From Prauserella halophila (GTDB taxonomy: Bacteria; Actinomycetota; Actinomycetes; Mycobacteriales; Pseudonocardiaceae), in contig NZ_JAMTCQ010000009.1 in the NCBI RefSeq assembly GCF_024171895.1, forward strand, positions 161,318 to 225,317: 64,000 nt of DNA, read 5' to 3'. A program made the translations under genes and the position numbers. Position 1 is the stretch's first letter. Each line of letters opens with the position of its first letter. The notes beneath the pieces are model-generated. The model had not been told where the DNA came from. It saw nothing but the letters and a program-made list of their open reading frames with translations, and did not search any database. Shown here in pieces: positions 18,341 to 26,610 of the stretch.

Positions 18341-18377
18341 CGCGGGTTCTGCACTCTGTCCCGCGTGTTCTGCGTTC
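18341..18377 (-). repeat. 21-bp-period intergenic repeat, two copies
   Basis: CGCGGGTTCTGCACTC (18341) and CGCGTGTTCTGCGTTC (18362) are spaced exactly 21 bp apart and are the reverse complement of the unit at 10761 and 52317. They lie 12 bp past the stop of the membrane hydrolase and directly abut the recognisable end of the decayed MFS exporter. Confidence 0.75.
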
Positions 18378-18379
18378 GT

Positions 18380-18614
18380 GCAGTATCGGGCGACGGCGGC
18401 GTGGATGATCGCGGCGATCCACCAGACGCCGCGGAGGGTCCGGTGCGCCGCGACGAATCCGCCCATGAGCGCGCCCAGCGGGGTCAGCCTCCCGTCCAGG
18501 GCCTTGTGGCTCGTCAGGACCCGCCCCGGCCGCACCTTCGCTCAGCACCTGCGCCGGCGTGACGACCGGCACCCCGCGGCGCGCTGCTGACGACCGTGCC
18601 CACCCGAACGGACG
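18380..18614 (-). pseudogene. Decayed C-terminal remnant of an MFS (EntS/SbnD-like) exporter
   Basis: Immediately downstream of the SbnH-like gene, three minus-strand frames in succession give pieces that join into the C-terminal part of an MFS efflux protein: VGTVVSSA (frame 1), then VVTPAQVLSE (frame 2), then GRVLTSHKALDGRLTPLGAL plus MGGFVAAHRTLRGVWWIAA (frame 3). The pattern TP..L.GRV..........PLGAL.GG..A....LR is typical of EntS-like siderophore exporters. Two frameshifts and the missing N-terminal three quarters make it non-functional. A siderophore exporter would be expected in this operon (SbnD in staphylococci). The identification rests on motif reading, not a database search. Confidence 0.55.
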
Positions 18615-19871
18615 TCAGCGGAAGACGTGTTCCGGGTGCGGGTGGCTGAGGAAGTCGTGGTGGGAGATCTCCCAGCCGTAGGCGCCCGCGTAGCGGAATT
18701 CGAGCACGTCCCCTGCCCGCACCCGGTCGACGACGACGTCGCGGGCGAGCACGTCCTTCGGGGTGCACAGCTCGCCGACGATCGTCACCGGGGTGCCTGC
18801 GGCCTCGGGGCGGGGCAGGTCCGGCGGCCAGTCGTCGGCGGGACGCACGCGGAACGGATGGCTGTGCTGCCACGACGACGGCAGGCGGAAGTGGTGCGTA
18901 CCACCGCGGACGAGGACGAAGTGCGTGCCGTGGTTGCGCTTGACGTCCAGCACTTCGGTCTCGTACGTACCGCAGGCCGCCACGAGGAACCGCCCGCATT
19001 CGAAGTCGACCTCCCTCCAGTGGGAAGGGAACGTGTCGACAAGACGACTCAGCTCGGTGGTGAACGCGGGCCAGTCGAACTGCGGTCCCACCATGCCGGG
19101 AAGGCCGGACTGCGCAGTGTTGTCGGACTGCGCAGTGTCGTCGGGCTGTGTGGTGTTGCCGGGCTGTGTGATGTCGCCGGGCTGCGGGGTGTTCTCTGGC
19201 GGCGCGTAGTTGACTCCGATGCCGCCGCCGACGTTGACGACGTCGCAGGCCACGCCGAACTCCCGCTCCCAGTCGAGGATCTTGTCCCGGTACAGCCGCA
19301 GCATGGCCAGATGTGCGGCTGGGGAGAGGTTGTTCGACAGGGAATGCAGGTGGAAGCCGGCGAAGCGCACGCCGGGCAGCTCCCGCACCGTCCGCATCGC
19401 CTGCCCCAGTCGGGCTTCCTCGATGCCGAACTGGGTGGGCGCTCCCGCCATGGCGATCGTCGCGGCGGGCAGCGCGTCCGCCAGGTTCACGCGCAGCAGC
19501 ACGTCGGCGGTGCGGCCTGCCGCGGCGGCCACGCGAGACATCCGGTGTAGTTCGAGCACGCTCTCGGCGTGGAACCGCAGCACGTCTCCGGCGAGGGCGT
19601 CGGCCAGTTCCGTCGGCGTTTTCGCCGGTCCGCCGAACACCACGGGCACGTCGTCGCCCACCGCGCGCGCCTTGGCGAACTCGCCGCCGGAGGCGACCTC
19701 GAACCCGTCGACGAGCGGCGCAAGCGTGCGCAGGATCTCCGGCGCGCTGTTGGCCTTCATGGCGTAGAACATCCGGCAGCGCTGCGGCAGCGCGGCGACG
19801 ACGTCGCGGACGTGCGCCGCCAGGCCGCCGAGGTCGTAGACGTAGCGGCAGGCCGGTTCGGGCGCGGTCAC
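18615..19871 (-). CDS. SbnH-like PLP-dependent decarboxylase (siderophore)
   Basis: A 418-aa fold-type III decarboxylase (DAP/ornithine decarboxylase family). The PLP lysine is in FYAMKANSAPEIL (~38), with GFEVASGGEF, HLHSLSNN, VVNVGGGIGVNY and GELCTPKDVLARDVV downstream. In staphyloferrin B synthesis SbnH decarboxylates the citryl-diaminopropionate intermediate; the same role is inferred from its position after three NIS synthetases. The GTG start at 19871 overlaps the upstream stop by 4 bp. A ~30-residue insert made of near-repeats of the six-residue type TQPGNT/TQPDDT/AQSDNT follows VNYAPPEN and is encoded by an 18-bp tandem repeat. It is the last intact gene of the operon. Confidence 0.87.
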   Translation of the reverse strand: MTAPEPACRYVYDLGGLAAHVRDVVAALPQRCRMFYAMKANSAPEILRTLAPLVDGFEVASGGEFAKARAVGDDVPVVFGGPAKTPTELADALAGDVLRFHAESVLELHRMSRVAAAAGRTADVLLRVNLADALPAATIAMAGAPTQFGIEEARLGQAMRTVRELPGVRFAGFHLHSLSNNLSPAAHLAMLRLYRDKILDWEREFGVACDVVNVGGGIGVNYAPPENTPQPGDITQPGNTTQPDDTAQSDNTAQSGLPGMVGPQFDWPAFTTELSRLVDTFPSHWREVDFECGRFLVAACGTYETEVLDVKRNHGTHFVLVRGGTHHFRLPSSWQHSHPFRVRPADDWPPDLPRPEAAGTPVTIVGELCTPKDVLARDVVVDRVRAGDVLEFRYAGAYGWEISHHDFLSHPHPEHVFR

Positions 19872-21823
19872 GGCACCTCCGGCGCGGTGGTGGCGGTGGT
19901 GCTCGCTGCAGTGGCGGCTGCGGGGGCGAGCGGATTGGGAACGCGGTGCAGACGCAGTTCCGTGTCGGGCTGAAGCCTGCGGGTCGTCAGCTTCTCCACG
20001 TTCACTCCCTCGGCGAAGACGTCGTAGCGGGCGTCGGGGAACCGGTCGAAGTAGCGGCGCAGGACGCCGGCGGTGATCGACCAGAAGTCGCGTTCGGCCA
20101 GGCCGTAGGCATCGGCGAGGAACATCGCCAGTTCGCCGACGCCGACGAACAGGAAGGCGTCGAGTACGAAATCGGCGACGAGGCCGGGATCGTCGGTCTC
20201 GACGAACGAGTTGCGGTTGGCGTGGTGCTCCGGTGCCGGCCGCAACGGTGGACAGCGCTCCGGGTCGGCGAGCCGGTCGCGGGAGAACCGCACGCCGTCG
20301 TGGAAATCGCGCAGCGCCACGCGCGTGGGAACGCCGTCGCGGTGCAGTAGCACCAGGTTCTGCGCGTGGGATTCGAGCGCGACGCCGTGGTGACACAGCA
20401 GGTGCAGCACCGGTACGACGACGACCTCGGCGAGCCGGCGGACCCACGCGGTGATGTCCTGGTCACGCAGCCACGGGGCGATGAGCGGGGTGCCGTCGAG
20501 GCCGCGCGCGGTGAGGCCCGTGAACGGTACGCCGGATTCGCCGGGGTCGAGATACGGGTGCAGGCTCTCGCGCCAGATGCAGGCCAGTGTGCCGTACGTA
20601 CCGCTCCTGCGCAGCGGATCGTCGTCGGTGGGGGTGACGGCGGCGCCCGCGATCTCGCGCAGCAGCACGGGGCGCAGTTCGTTCCGGAGGAACGGGTCGG
20701 CGTCGACGATCCCGGCCAGCCAGTCGGAGATCAACGGTGCATTGTGGACCGTGTGCGGAGCGAGTACCCGGCTGGTAGAGGTGTTCACGAGCGACATCGC
20801 GAGTTTCAGACTCGGAAGCCACTGATCGGCCACATGGGACGGATCGGTCACGTGCGACGGATCGGCTACATGGGATGGGTCGGTCACGTGAGACGGGTCG
20901 GTCACGTGAGACAGAGTGCGGATCGACTGCTGTGGCCGGAATCGGTCGGGATCGGGGCCCAGCAGGGTGATCGCACCGGCGGCGATCTCGGGGGCGAAGG
21001 CCGTCGCCACATGGCGGTCCCACTGCCACGGGTGGACGGGCACGAGCGTGCGATCGCCGTCGACGGGGCGCCACGGGGCAGGTGTGAGGTCGTTCTCGTC
21101 GACGTGGGCGCCCGTCCCGACCTCGGCCAGCGACCGGTCGACCGAAAGCCACAGTGGACGGACGTCGGGGAAGAATTCCGGACCGTAGGCGAGATTCTCG
21201 AGAATGCCGAAGCCGATACGTGACTTGTACGTCGGATGGTAGCGGTGGCCGTCGGTGACAGCTCCTTCGAGGGTGTCGGCGTCCAGCCCGGCGAGCGGCT
21301 CCTTCTCGGTGCGCCTTCGGTGGTGCTGCGCGAGCGTGTCCTTGATCCGGGTTTCCTCGAGTTCCCGTGCGAACCGGGTGAGGTGTTCCGGATCGGCGTC
21401 GAGCAGGTCGCGGACGTCGGTGAGGAAGCCGCTGATCGACGTCGGCGGCGTGCCGTCACGGAGCAGCCGGTCCACGGTGATGCGGCCGAACGTCTCCCGG
21501 CGCCTGGTGAGGAACGTGTAGCGGACACCGTTCGGGCAGCGGATCTCGCCCTGCCGGGTCTTGCCGTCGTGCGGCACGGAACCGGCAGCGGCGCCGGCAG
21601 TGCCATCGGCAGCGGCACCGCCACTGGCAGCGGAACCGCTGTCGGCAGCGGCGCCGGCCTCATCGGTCTCGGTGGTGACGGTGACGGAGCCGGTGCCGAA
21701 GGCACCTTCGTAGAGCAGTGAACCGAGCAGCTGGTGCAGTACGCGTGCATGCACCGCCGCTGCGGCGGGTCCTGCCAGGGCCTCGGCAGCGAATGCCGCG
21801 CCGTCGAGTTTATCGCCTGTCAT
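19868..21823 (-). CDS. IucA/IucC-family NIS siderophore synthetase (third in operon)
   Basis: A 651-aa synthetase that condenses a polycarboxylate such as citrate with an amine or alcohol via an acyl-adenylate. IucA/IucC landmarks are GHRYHPTYKSRIGF (~205), VPVHPWQWDRHV, QQSIRTLSHV, KLAMSLVNTSTSRVL, and the FhuF-like C-terminal part with ESHAQNLVLLH and ALRDFHDGVRFSRDRL. Start at 21823 overlaps the previous stop (ATGA). Two repeat inserts are visible: an Ala/Gly/Ser stretch at residues ~52-80, and five tandem SHVTDP/SHVADP units at ~320-350 encoded by an 18-bp repeat, placed between two conserved motifs. The exact substrate among the three synthetases cannot be assigned by eye. Confidence 0.9.
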   Translation of the reverse strand: MTGDKLDGAAFAAEALAGPAAAAVHARVLHQLLGSLLYEGAFGTGSVTVTTETDEAGAAADSGSAASGGAAADGTAGAAAGSVPHDGKTRQGEIRCPNGVRYTFLTRRRETFGRITVDRLLRDGTPPTSISGFLTDVRDLLDADPEHLTRFARELEETRIKDTLAQHHRRRTEKEPLAGLDADTLEGAVTDGHRYHPTYKSRIGFGILENLAYGPEFFPDVRPLWLSVDRSLAEVGTGAHVDENDLTPAPWRPVDGDRTLVPVHPWQWDRHVATAFAPEIAAGAITLLGPDPDRFRPQQSIRTLSHVTDPSHVTDPSHVADPSHVTDPSHVADQWLPSLKLAMSLVNTSTSRVLAPHTVHNAPLISDWLAGIVDADPFLRNELRPVLLREIAGAAVTPTDDDPLRRSGTYGTLACIWRESLHPYLDPGESGVPFTGLTARGLDGTPLIAPWLRDQDITAWVRRLAEVVVVPVLHLLCHHGVALESHAQNLVLLHRDGVPTRVALRDFHDGVRFSRDRLADPERCPPLRPAPEHHANRNSFVETDDPGLVADFVLDAFLFVGVGELAMFLADAYGLAERDFWSITAGVLRRYFDRFPDARYDVFAEGVNVEKLTTRRLQPDTELRLHRVPNPLAPAAATAASTTATTAPEVP

Positions 21824-23487
21824 CGGCTCGTCGCCTTCCGGAGTGGGTTCGGGATTCGGACGTAGTGAGGGCGCTCGCCGCGCTGGGTGAAGCGGCTCAG
21901 CAGGTTGGTCTTCGCGGGGAGCTCGGGCAGGTCGAGAAGGCGCTCCGCGGCCGGAAAGCGCTCCAGTTGGGCGGCGGCGACCGTCCACAGTGCTCGCTCG
22001 CCTGCAGCGGTGTGCCTGCCGAGGGCATGGATGACGTGTGCCAACTGGTTCGTGATCGCGTGGTAGCACAGTCGCAGCCAGGACTCCCCGGCGTCGTGAA
22101 GTGCCGGACTGTCGGACGGCAGTTCCCCGGCGTGCTCGCGGCTGATCGCCACGCCCTCCATGTCGCGCACCAGGAAGCGGTCGGGCATCCCGTCGTCGCC
22201 GAGTCGTAGCAGCGAGTTCTGGACGTGTGCCTCGAACGCGATGCCGTGGTCGGCGAATGCCGTCAGCAACGGCACCTGCGCGATCGTGACATACCGCCGG
22301 AGCCATTCGGCGACGTCTCCCGAGCGCTCGGCACATCCGGCGAGCACGGTGGGCTCGTCGAGCAGTCCGGCCAGTACGTGCGCGCGCTTGTCGGGTGCGA
22401 TCCGGCGTACGGCGTTGACCTCGGCCGCGAGATCGTGGCCGACGACGGCGGGGTCGAGCGTGCGCAGGCCGGTTTCGCCGACGACCTCGAAGCCGTCGTA
22501 GGCGGGGAGCCGTGCGATCGCACGGGCGGCGTCGGCGGAGCGGCGCAGGTGTTCGGCTGGCGTGTTGCGGACGAAGTTCGTGATACGCACGTGCAACGGA
22601 AGTTTCCAGGTCACGCCGGCAGCCGGATCGCACACGGTGCGCACCGACGACGTCGGGTAGACCTCGTCGCCCCGCGGTCCGAGTTCGATCACCGCGTCGT
22701 TGTCGAGGAGTCGCTGCACGGCGGGGTTGCACCGCAGCCGGCGCAGCTGCCACGGGTGGACGGGCACGGGCACGTATCCGTCCGGGACGGCGGCGGCGAC
22801 GTCGTCGCGAACCGTGACCTCGCCCTCGTCCCTGGCGAGGCCGCGTGCGACGGCGAGGTAGGGCAGTCCGAACGAGACGCCCAGCTCCGGTGCGAAGGCG
22901 TCGACGTCGGCGTCGCTGAACCCCTCGGCGCTCTTCGGCGTCGGATGGAACGGATGTCCGAACAGGACATTCTGCTCGGAATCCCGTGCCGGATCGAGGC
23001 CGGTCCCACGGCGCAGGCGCGACAACGGCGGCCCGGACGGCGGCGACCCGGGAAGCGATGGCTGGGACGGTGGCTGTGGTTCGGACGGTGGCTGTGGTTC
23101 GGACGGTGGCTGTGGCTCGGACGGCGGCTGTGGCTCGGACGGCGGCTGTGGCTCGGACGGCGGCTGTGCCCGGGCGAGATACCGTGCGGTGCGGTTGATG
23201 CTGCCGTCGATCTGGGCCCGGAGTACGCGGGCGCCGGCGAATCCCGTGCGGCGTTCGAGCTCGCCGAGGAGCGTGTCGATCACGTCCGGGCGGGTCTCGG
23301 CGTAGTCGTGATGGCCGGTGGGCGAGGCGTACGTGACGGTCAGGTGCAGCACGCCACCGGTGGCCGGCAGCGGCACGGTCAACGGTCCCTCGGCGATGCT
23401 GTGGAAGTGGTTCTCCCGCAGGTACGCGTTGAGGATGCGCCGGACCGTGGCCCGGTGCGCGCGGGAGTGGGGCGATGGGAGCGTCAT
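21820..23487 (-). CDS. IucA/IucC-family NIS siderophore synthetase (second in operon)
   Basis: A 555-aa NIS synthetase with VPVHPWQLRRLR, SSVRTVCDP, KLPLHVRITNFVRNTP, and the C-terminal FEAHVQNSLLRL and FLVRDMEGVAISREH. The KLP.HV.ITNF.RNTP form is common in one IucA/IucC subgroup, distinct from the other two in this operon. The ATG at 23487 overlaps the upstream gene's TGA by 4 bp; a much longer open frame upstream is a high-GC artefact. Between residues ~90 and 130 there is a proline-rich linker of about six tandem QPPSEP units (18-bp DNA repeat), inserted between the N-terminal helix region and the catalytic core. Confidence 0.9.
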   Translation of the reverse strand: MTLPSPHSRAHRATVRRILNAYLRENHFHSIAEGPLTVPLPATGGVLHLTVTYASPTGHHDYAETRPDVIDTLLGELERRTGFAGARVLRAQIDGSINRTARYLARAQPPSEPQPPSEPQPPSEPQPPSEPQPPSEPQPPSQPSLPGSPPSGPPLSRLRRGTGLDPARDSEQNVLFGHPFHPTPKSAEGFSDADVDAFAPELGVSFGLPYLAVARGLARDEGEVTVRDDVAAAVPDGYVPVPVHPWQLRRLRCNPAVQRLLDNDAVIELGPRGDEVYPTSSVRTVCDPAAGVTWKLPLHVRITNFVRNTPAEHLRRSADAARAIARLPAYDGFEVVGETGLRTLDPAVVGHDLAAEVNAVRRIAPDKRAHVLAGLLDEPTVLAGCAERSGDVAEWLRRYVTIAQVPLLTAFADHGIAFEAHVQNSLLRLGDDGMPDRFLVRDMEGVAISREHAGELPSDSPALHDAGESWLRLCYHAITNQLAHVIHALGRHTAAGERALWTVAAAQLERFPAAERLLDLPELPAKTNLLSRFTQRGERPHYVRIPNPLRKATSR

Positions 23488-25253
23488 GTTCGGTGCGGAG
23501 TCGGGGATGTGAAGGGGTTCGACGCCGTGCCCGTCGCGGCGGGCATGCTCACGCCGCTCGACCGGCCGCGCTGCAGCAGCGGTCGCAGTACCTCGCGGCT
23601 CGGCCACGTCGGGGCGTGCAGCAACAGTTCGCGCAGGATCCGGACCTTTCGCCGCGTGGCCGGGTCGTCCCGGTGCAGTACTTCCCGCCGGTCGAGGCGG
23701 TCGGTCAGGGCCTCGCACAACTGGGTCCACAAGCGACTCTCGGGAACGGCGTAGTGGCGTGACAGGGCGTCGACGACGCCGTACAGGTTGACCTGGATCC
23801 CCAGGGTCTGCAGGTAGCCGACCAGCTCGGCGGGGTCGTCGAGGCGTAAGGACTGGCGCGCTCCGGGTTGGACGCGATATGCGGGGTCGGGCGCGGTCAG
23901 CCACGCGGGGCTGTAGCGCACCGTGTCGTGGTCGCGCAACACGAACCGGTTCCCGGCGAGCAGCACGTTCTGCCCGTGCACCTCGGGAAGTACGCCGTGG
24001 CACAGGAATCCGACAGCCATGGCGCAGAAGCCGTCCGCGAGCCCGCGGAAGAACGCCACCGGGTCGACGGGATGCGCAGCGTAGTGTTCCGGCGCGGCGA
24101 ACGCACCCATCGGGACCGCCCCTGCGGCGTCGGCCGGATACCGGCGGAGCTGGGCGGCGAGCAGTCCGGGCCGGTCGGCGTACGGGTCGCCGTCCCAGCC
24201 GCACCACGACGTCTCGTCCGCGATCACGACCAGCTCGGCGAGTTCGGCATCGGCGGCTGCGACGTCGCGCAGGAGCCGTTCGCCGCGCTGGCCGTTGTCG
24301 AGGTAGCGCGGCGGCAGCATTCTGGCCGAGCCCAGCGTGTTCACGCCGAGTGGCAGCTTCACGTGAGGGCCCGCGCCGGGACCCGACGCCGCGGGCGCGA
24401 GCGTGCGCACGGACGACGTCGGTCGCCACCGGCCCGTCTCGCGCGCCGCGACCCGGATGTCTCCTGCGGCGAACTCCTCCGCGTACTCGGCGCGCAGTAC
24501 GTGGTCGAGATGCCACGGATGCACCGGGACGAGTGTTTCACCGGTGTCCACGGCGGGCGCTCCCGGCAGTTCACCGATGTTCCACGGGCCGTTGCCGAAC
24601 CGCAGGCGTGCGGTACGGACGGCGAGCCAGTCGAGGCCGGTCCCGCTGCGTCCGTAGCGGACCAGTTCGTCGGAGTTCCACCCGACGACGGCGCGTGCCG
24701 TGGGATGGAACGGTCTTCCCCGCGCGGCCGTCGTCAGCTCGGCGTCGTCGTGGATGCCGCCTGCGTCGGCCGGCACGGCGGCGTGGCGGGTGGCCGTATC
24801 GATGTCGGCGGCGAGCTGCTCGGCGTTGGCTCGTGCTGTGGCCGGTTGCCCGCCGGTGGTCCGCCCGGTGGAGGTCTGCCCGGTGGAGGTCTGCCCGGTG
24901 TCGTCCGGTGCGGGGGCAGGCTCGCGTGCGGCGACGAGCCGGAGCAGCTCGGCGGCGGTCACCTCGCGGCCGTCATGGCGGACCGGACCACCCGCATATC
25001 GCCACGGCTGCAGTGCGCCGCCGGGTCGCACGCGGAAATGCACGCAGCCGTGGCGGGTCCCGTCACCGACCCGGTAGTCCTCGCCGTCGAGTGTGCCGTC
25101 GGCGAAGCCGCACAGCCGTTCGCGGATCAGCGTGTCGAGCAGGTCGGTCATGACCGGGTCGGCGGCCTGCTGTGAGCTGGAAGGCGGCGTGGTGCAGGGC
25201 TGCGAGGTGGAAGGCGGTGTCGTGTCGGTCGGTGCGGTGTCATCGCAGTGCAT
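23484..25253 (-). CDS. IucA/IucC-family NIS siderophore synthetase (first in operon)
   Basis: A 589-aa NIS synthetase with GRPFHPTARAVVGW (~185), LVPVHPWHLDHVL, SSVRTLAPAA, KLPLGVNTLGSARML, and the FhuF-type C-terminal segment LPEVHGQNVLLAGNRFVLRDHD. The ATG at 25253 has a clear GAGGAG eight bases upstream and lies 54 bp after the SbnA-like gene; residues further upstream in the open frame are Arg-rich and not coding. Short tandem repeats occur near residue ~130 (TGQTS units, 15-bp DNA repeat) and in the Ser/Thr/Pro-rich first 30 residues. It probably acts on citrate or 2-oxoglutarate with L-2,3-diaminopropionate, by analogy with SbnC/E/F. Confidence 0.9.
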   Translation of the reverse strand: MHCDDTAPTDTTPPSTSQPCTTPPSSSQQAADPVMTDLLDTLIRERLCGFADGTLDGEDYRVGDGTRHGCVHFRVRPGGALQPWRYAGGPVRHDGREVTAAELLRLVAAREPAPAPDDTGQTSTGQTSTGRTTGGQPATARANAEQLAADIDTATRHAAVPADAGGIHDDAELTTAARGRPFHPTARAVVGWNSDELVRYGRSGTGLDWLAVRTARLRFGNGPWNIGELPGAPAVDTGETLVPVHPWHLDHVLRAEYAEEFAAGDIRVAARETGRWRPTSSVRTLAPAASGPGAGPHVKLPLGVNTLGSARMLPPRYLDNGQRGERLLRDVAAADAELAELVVIADETSWCGWDGDPYADRPGLLAAQLRRYPADAAGAVPMGAFAAPEHYAAHPVDPVAFFRGLADGFCAMAVGFLCHGVLPEVHGQNVLLAGNRFVLRDHDTVRYSPAWLTAPDPAYRVQPGARQSLRLDDPAELVGYLQTLGIQVNLYGVVDALSRHYAVPESRLWTQLCEALTDRLDRREVLHRDDPATRRKVRILRELLLHAPTWPSREVLRPLLQRGRSSGVSMPAATGTASNPFTSPTPHRT

Positions 25254-25306
25254 GGCGGCTCCTCGGACTGGAACGGCGGCTCCTCGGCCAGGGGTGTCGC
25301 GGCCGG

Positions 25307-26431
25307 CTAGCCACGCGCGACCGCTTCGGCCAGCCAGGCGTCGTCGTAGACCAGGTCGAGGTAGCGGTCGCCCCGGTCGGGGAAGATCGCCACGACGCGG
25401 CAGGGGCGCGGAAGTGCGGGCAGGCTGCGGCGGACGGCGGCGACCACCGATCCGCTCGATCCTCCCGCGAAGATGCCCTCGGTGGCGAGGAGTTCGCGAC
25501 AGGCCAGTGCGGCGTCGGCGTCGCCGACGTGTACGACGTCGTCGATCTCGTCCGGCACGCACAGCTCCGGCACCCGGCCTGCGCCGATGCCGGGGATGTC
25601 GCGTCGGCCGGGAGCGCCGCCGAAGATCACGGATCCGGCCGCGTCGACAGCCGTCACCCGGAGCGAAGGGAACTGTTCGCGCAGTCTCCGGGAACAGCCG
25701 AGCAGACTTCCCGTTGTGCTGACCGGTCCGAAAAGGACGGTAGGTGGTGCCGGCAGCTGTTCGACCAGTTCCGCGCCGGTGCCGTGGTAGAAGGCCTGCC
25801 AGTTGCGGTCGTTGGCGTACTGGTTGATCCACACTGCGTCGGGACGTTCGTCGAGGATCTCCCGCACGCGGCGCAGTCGCCGGCCGAGGTGATCGCAGGC
25901 CACGGTCTCGGGATCGGTGGGGTCGGCAGTGACTCCCGTGGCGGTGCCGGTGGCGGGATCGGGTCCCGGGTCGTCGGCCACGTCGACCAGTTCGACCTCG
26001 GCGCCCAGTTGCCGTAACAGGGCGAGATTGGCCCGGGTGGTTTTGGAGTCGACGACGCAGACGAACCGGAGCCGGTGTACCCGCGCGGCCATGGCGAGTG
26101 CGACGCCGAAGTTGCCGGAGCTGCTCTCGACGATGGTGCAGCCGGGGTGGAGTGTGCCGTCGTGCAGTCCGCTTTCCACGATGTAGCGCGCCGAACGGTC
26201 CTTCATGCTGCCGCCGGGATTCATCAGTTCGAGCTTGGCGAGTACCTCGACGTCGGGCTCGGGGAAAAGTCTGCGGAGCGCCACGACCGGCGTGTGGCCG
26301 ATGCAGTCGAGGACGGAGTCGGCTGCGCTCCCGGGATGTGCGCTCCCGGGGTGTGCGTTCTCGGTGGGTGCGTTCTCGGTGGGTGCACTGCCGATGGGTG
26401 CTGTTCGGGGGTGGGGAGCAGCGATGGGCAC
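25307..26431 (-). CDS. SbnA-like cysteine synthase family enzyme (diaminopropionate branch)
   Basis: A 374-aa fold-type II PLP enzyme. The core begins near residue 38 (VLDCIGHTPVVALRRLF); the PLP lysine is in NPGGSMKDRSARYIV, followed by ESSSGNFGVALA and the phosphate-binding GPVSTTGSLLG. It has the same overall form as SbnA, which makes N-(2-amino-2-carboxyethyl)-L-glutamate from O-phosphoserine and glutamate on the way to L-2,3-diaminopropionate. First gene of the siderophore operon; GTG start with AGGTGATC upstream and an iron box 29 bp before the start. The first ~36 residues hold 15-bp tandem repeats (APTEN, AHPGS units). The partner dehydrogenase SbnB is absent from this window. Plain cysteine synthase is the alternative. 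Confidence 0.8.
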   Translation of the reverse strand: MPIAAPHPRTAPIGSAPTENAPTENAHPGSAHPGSAADSVLDCIGHTPVVALRRLFPEPDVEVLAKLELMNPGGSMKDRSARYIVESGLHDGTLHPGCTIVESSSGNFGVALAMAARVHRLRFVCVVDSKTTRANLALLRQLGAEVELVDVADDPGPDPATGTATGVTADPTDPETVACDHLGRRLRRVREILDERPDAVWINQYANDRNWQAFYHGTGAELVEQLPAPPTVLFGPVSTTGSLLGCSRRLREQFPSLRVTAVDAAGSVIFGGAPGRRDIPGIGAGRVPELCVPDEIDDVVHVGDADAALACRELLATEGIFAGGSSGSVVAAVRRSLPALPRPCRVVAIFPDRGDRYLDLVYDDAWLAEAVARG

Positions 26432-26459
26432 GGATCACCTCGATGGGTCGGAGCCTCTG

Positions 26460-26478
26460 TAAGGATAGTCTTACCTTG
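26460..26478 (-). promoter_or_regulatory. Probable IdeR/DtxR iron box of the siderophore operon
   Basis: On the minus strand the site reads CAAGGTAAGACTATCCTTA, an imperfect 19-bp palindrome close to the actinobacterial DtxR/IdeR consensus TTAGGTTAGSCTAACCTAA. It lies 29-47 bp upstream of the SbnA-like start, where it would cover the promoter. Repression of the operon under iron sufficiency follows from known IdeR/DtxR action. Confidence 0.8.
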
Positions 26479-26520
26479 GTTCCCGCTCCACTGTCAGGTG
26501 ACCATTCGACCACGAATCGT

Positions 26521-26559
26521 GACTGCGAGTCGCGACTGCGAGTCGCGACTGCGAGTCGC
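26521..26559. repeat. Three tandem 13-bp palindromic units GACTGCGAGTCGC
   Basis: Three identical 13-mers in direct tandem. Each junction forms the inverted repeat GCGACT-GCG-AGTCGC. They lie between the iron box and the MerR-clamp gene, in the divergent promoter region, and could be operators or simply a minisatellite. Confidence 0.6.
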
Positions 26560-26610
26560 GACCACGATGAGCCGCCCACCGGTTTCCGGTCCGTTTCGGC
26601 CGGGAATTGA

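Noticed and set aside
21820-26579. Very long open frames (up to ~1030 codons) for the siderophore genes starting far upstream
   Set aside because: The upstream parts are Arg/Pro-rich out-of-frame readings of the neighbouring gene; internal starts with ATGA/GTGA overlaps or strong ribosome-binding sites fit the families.
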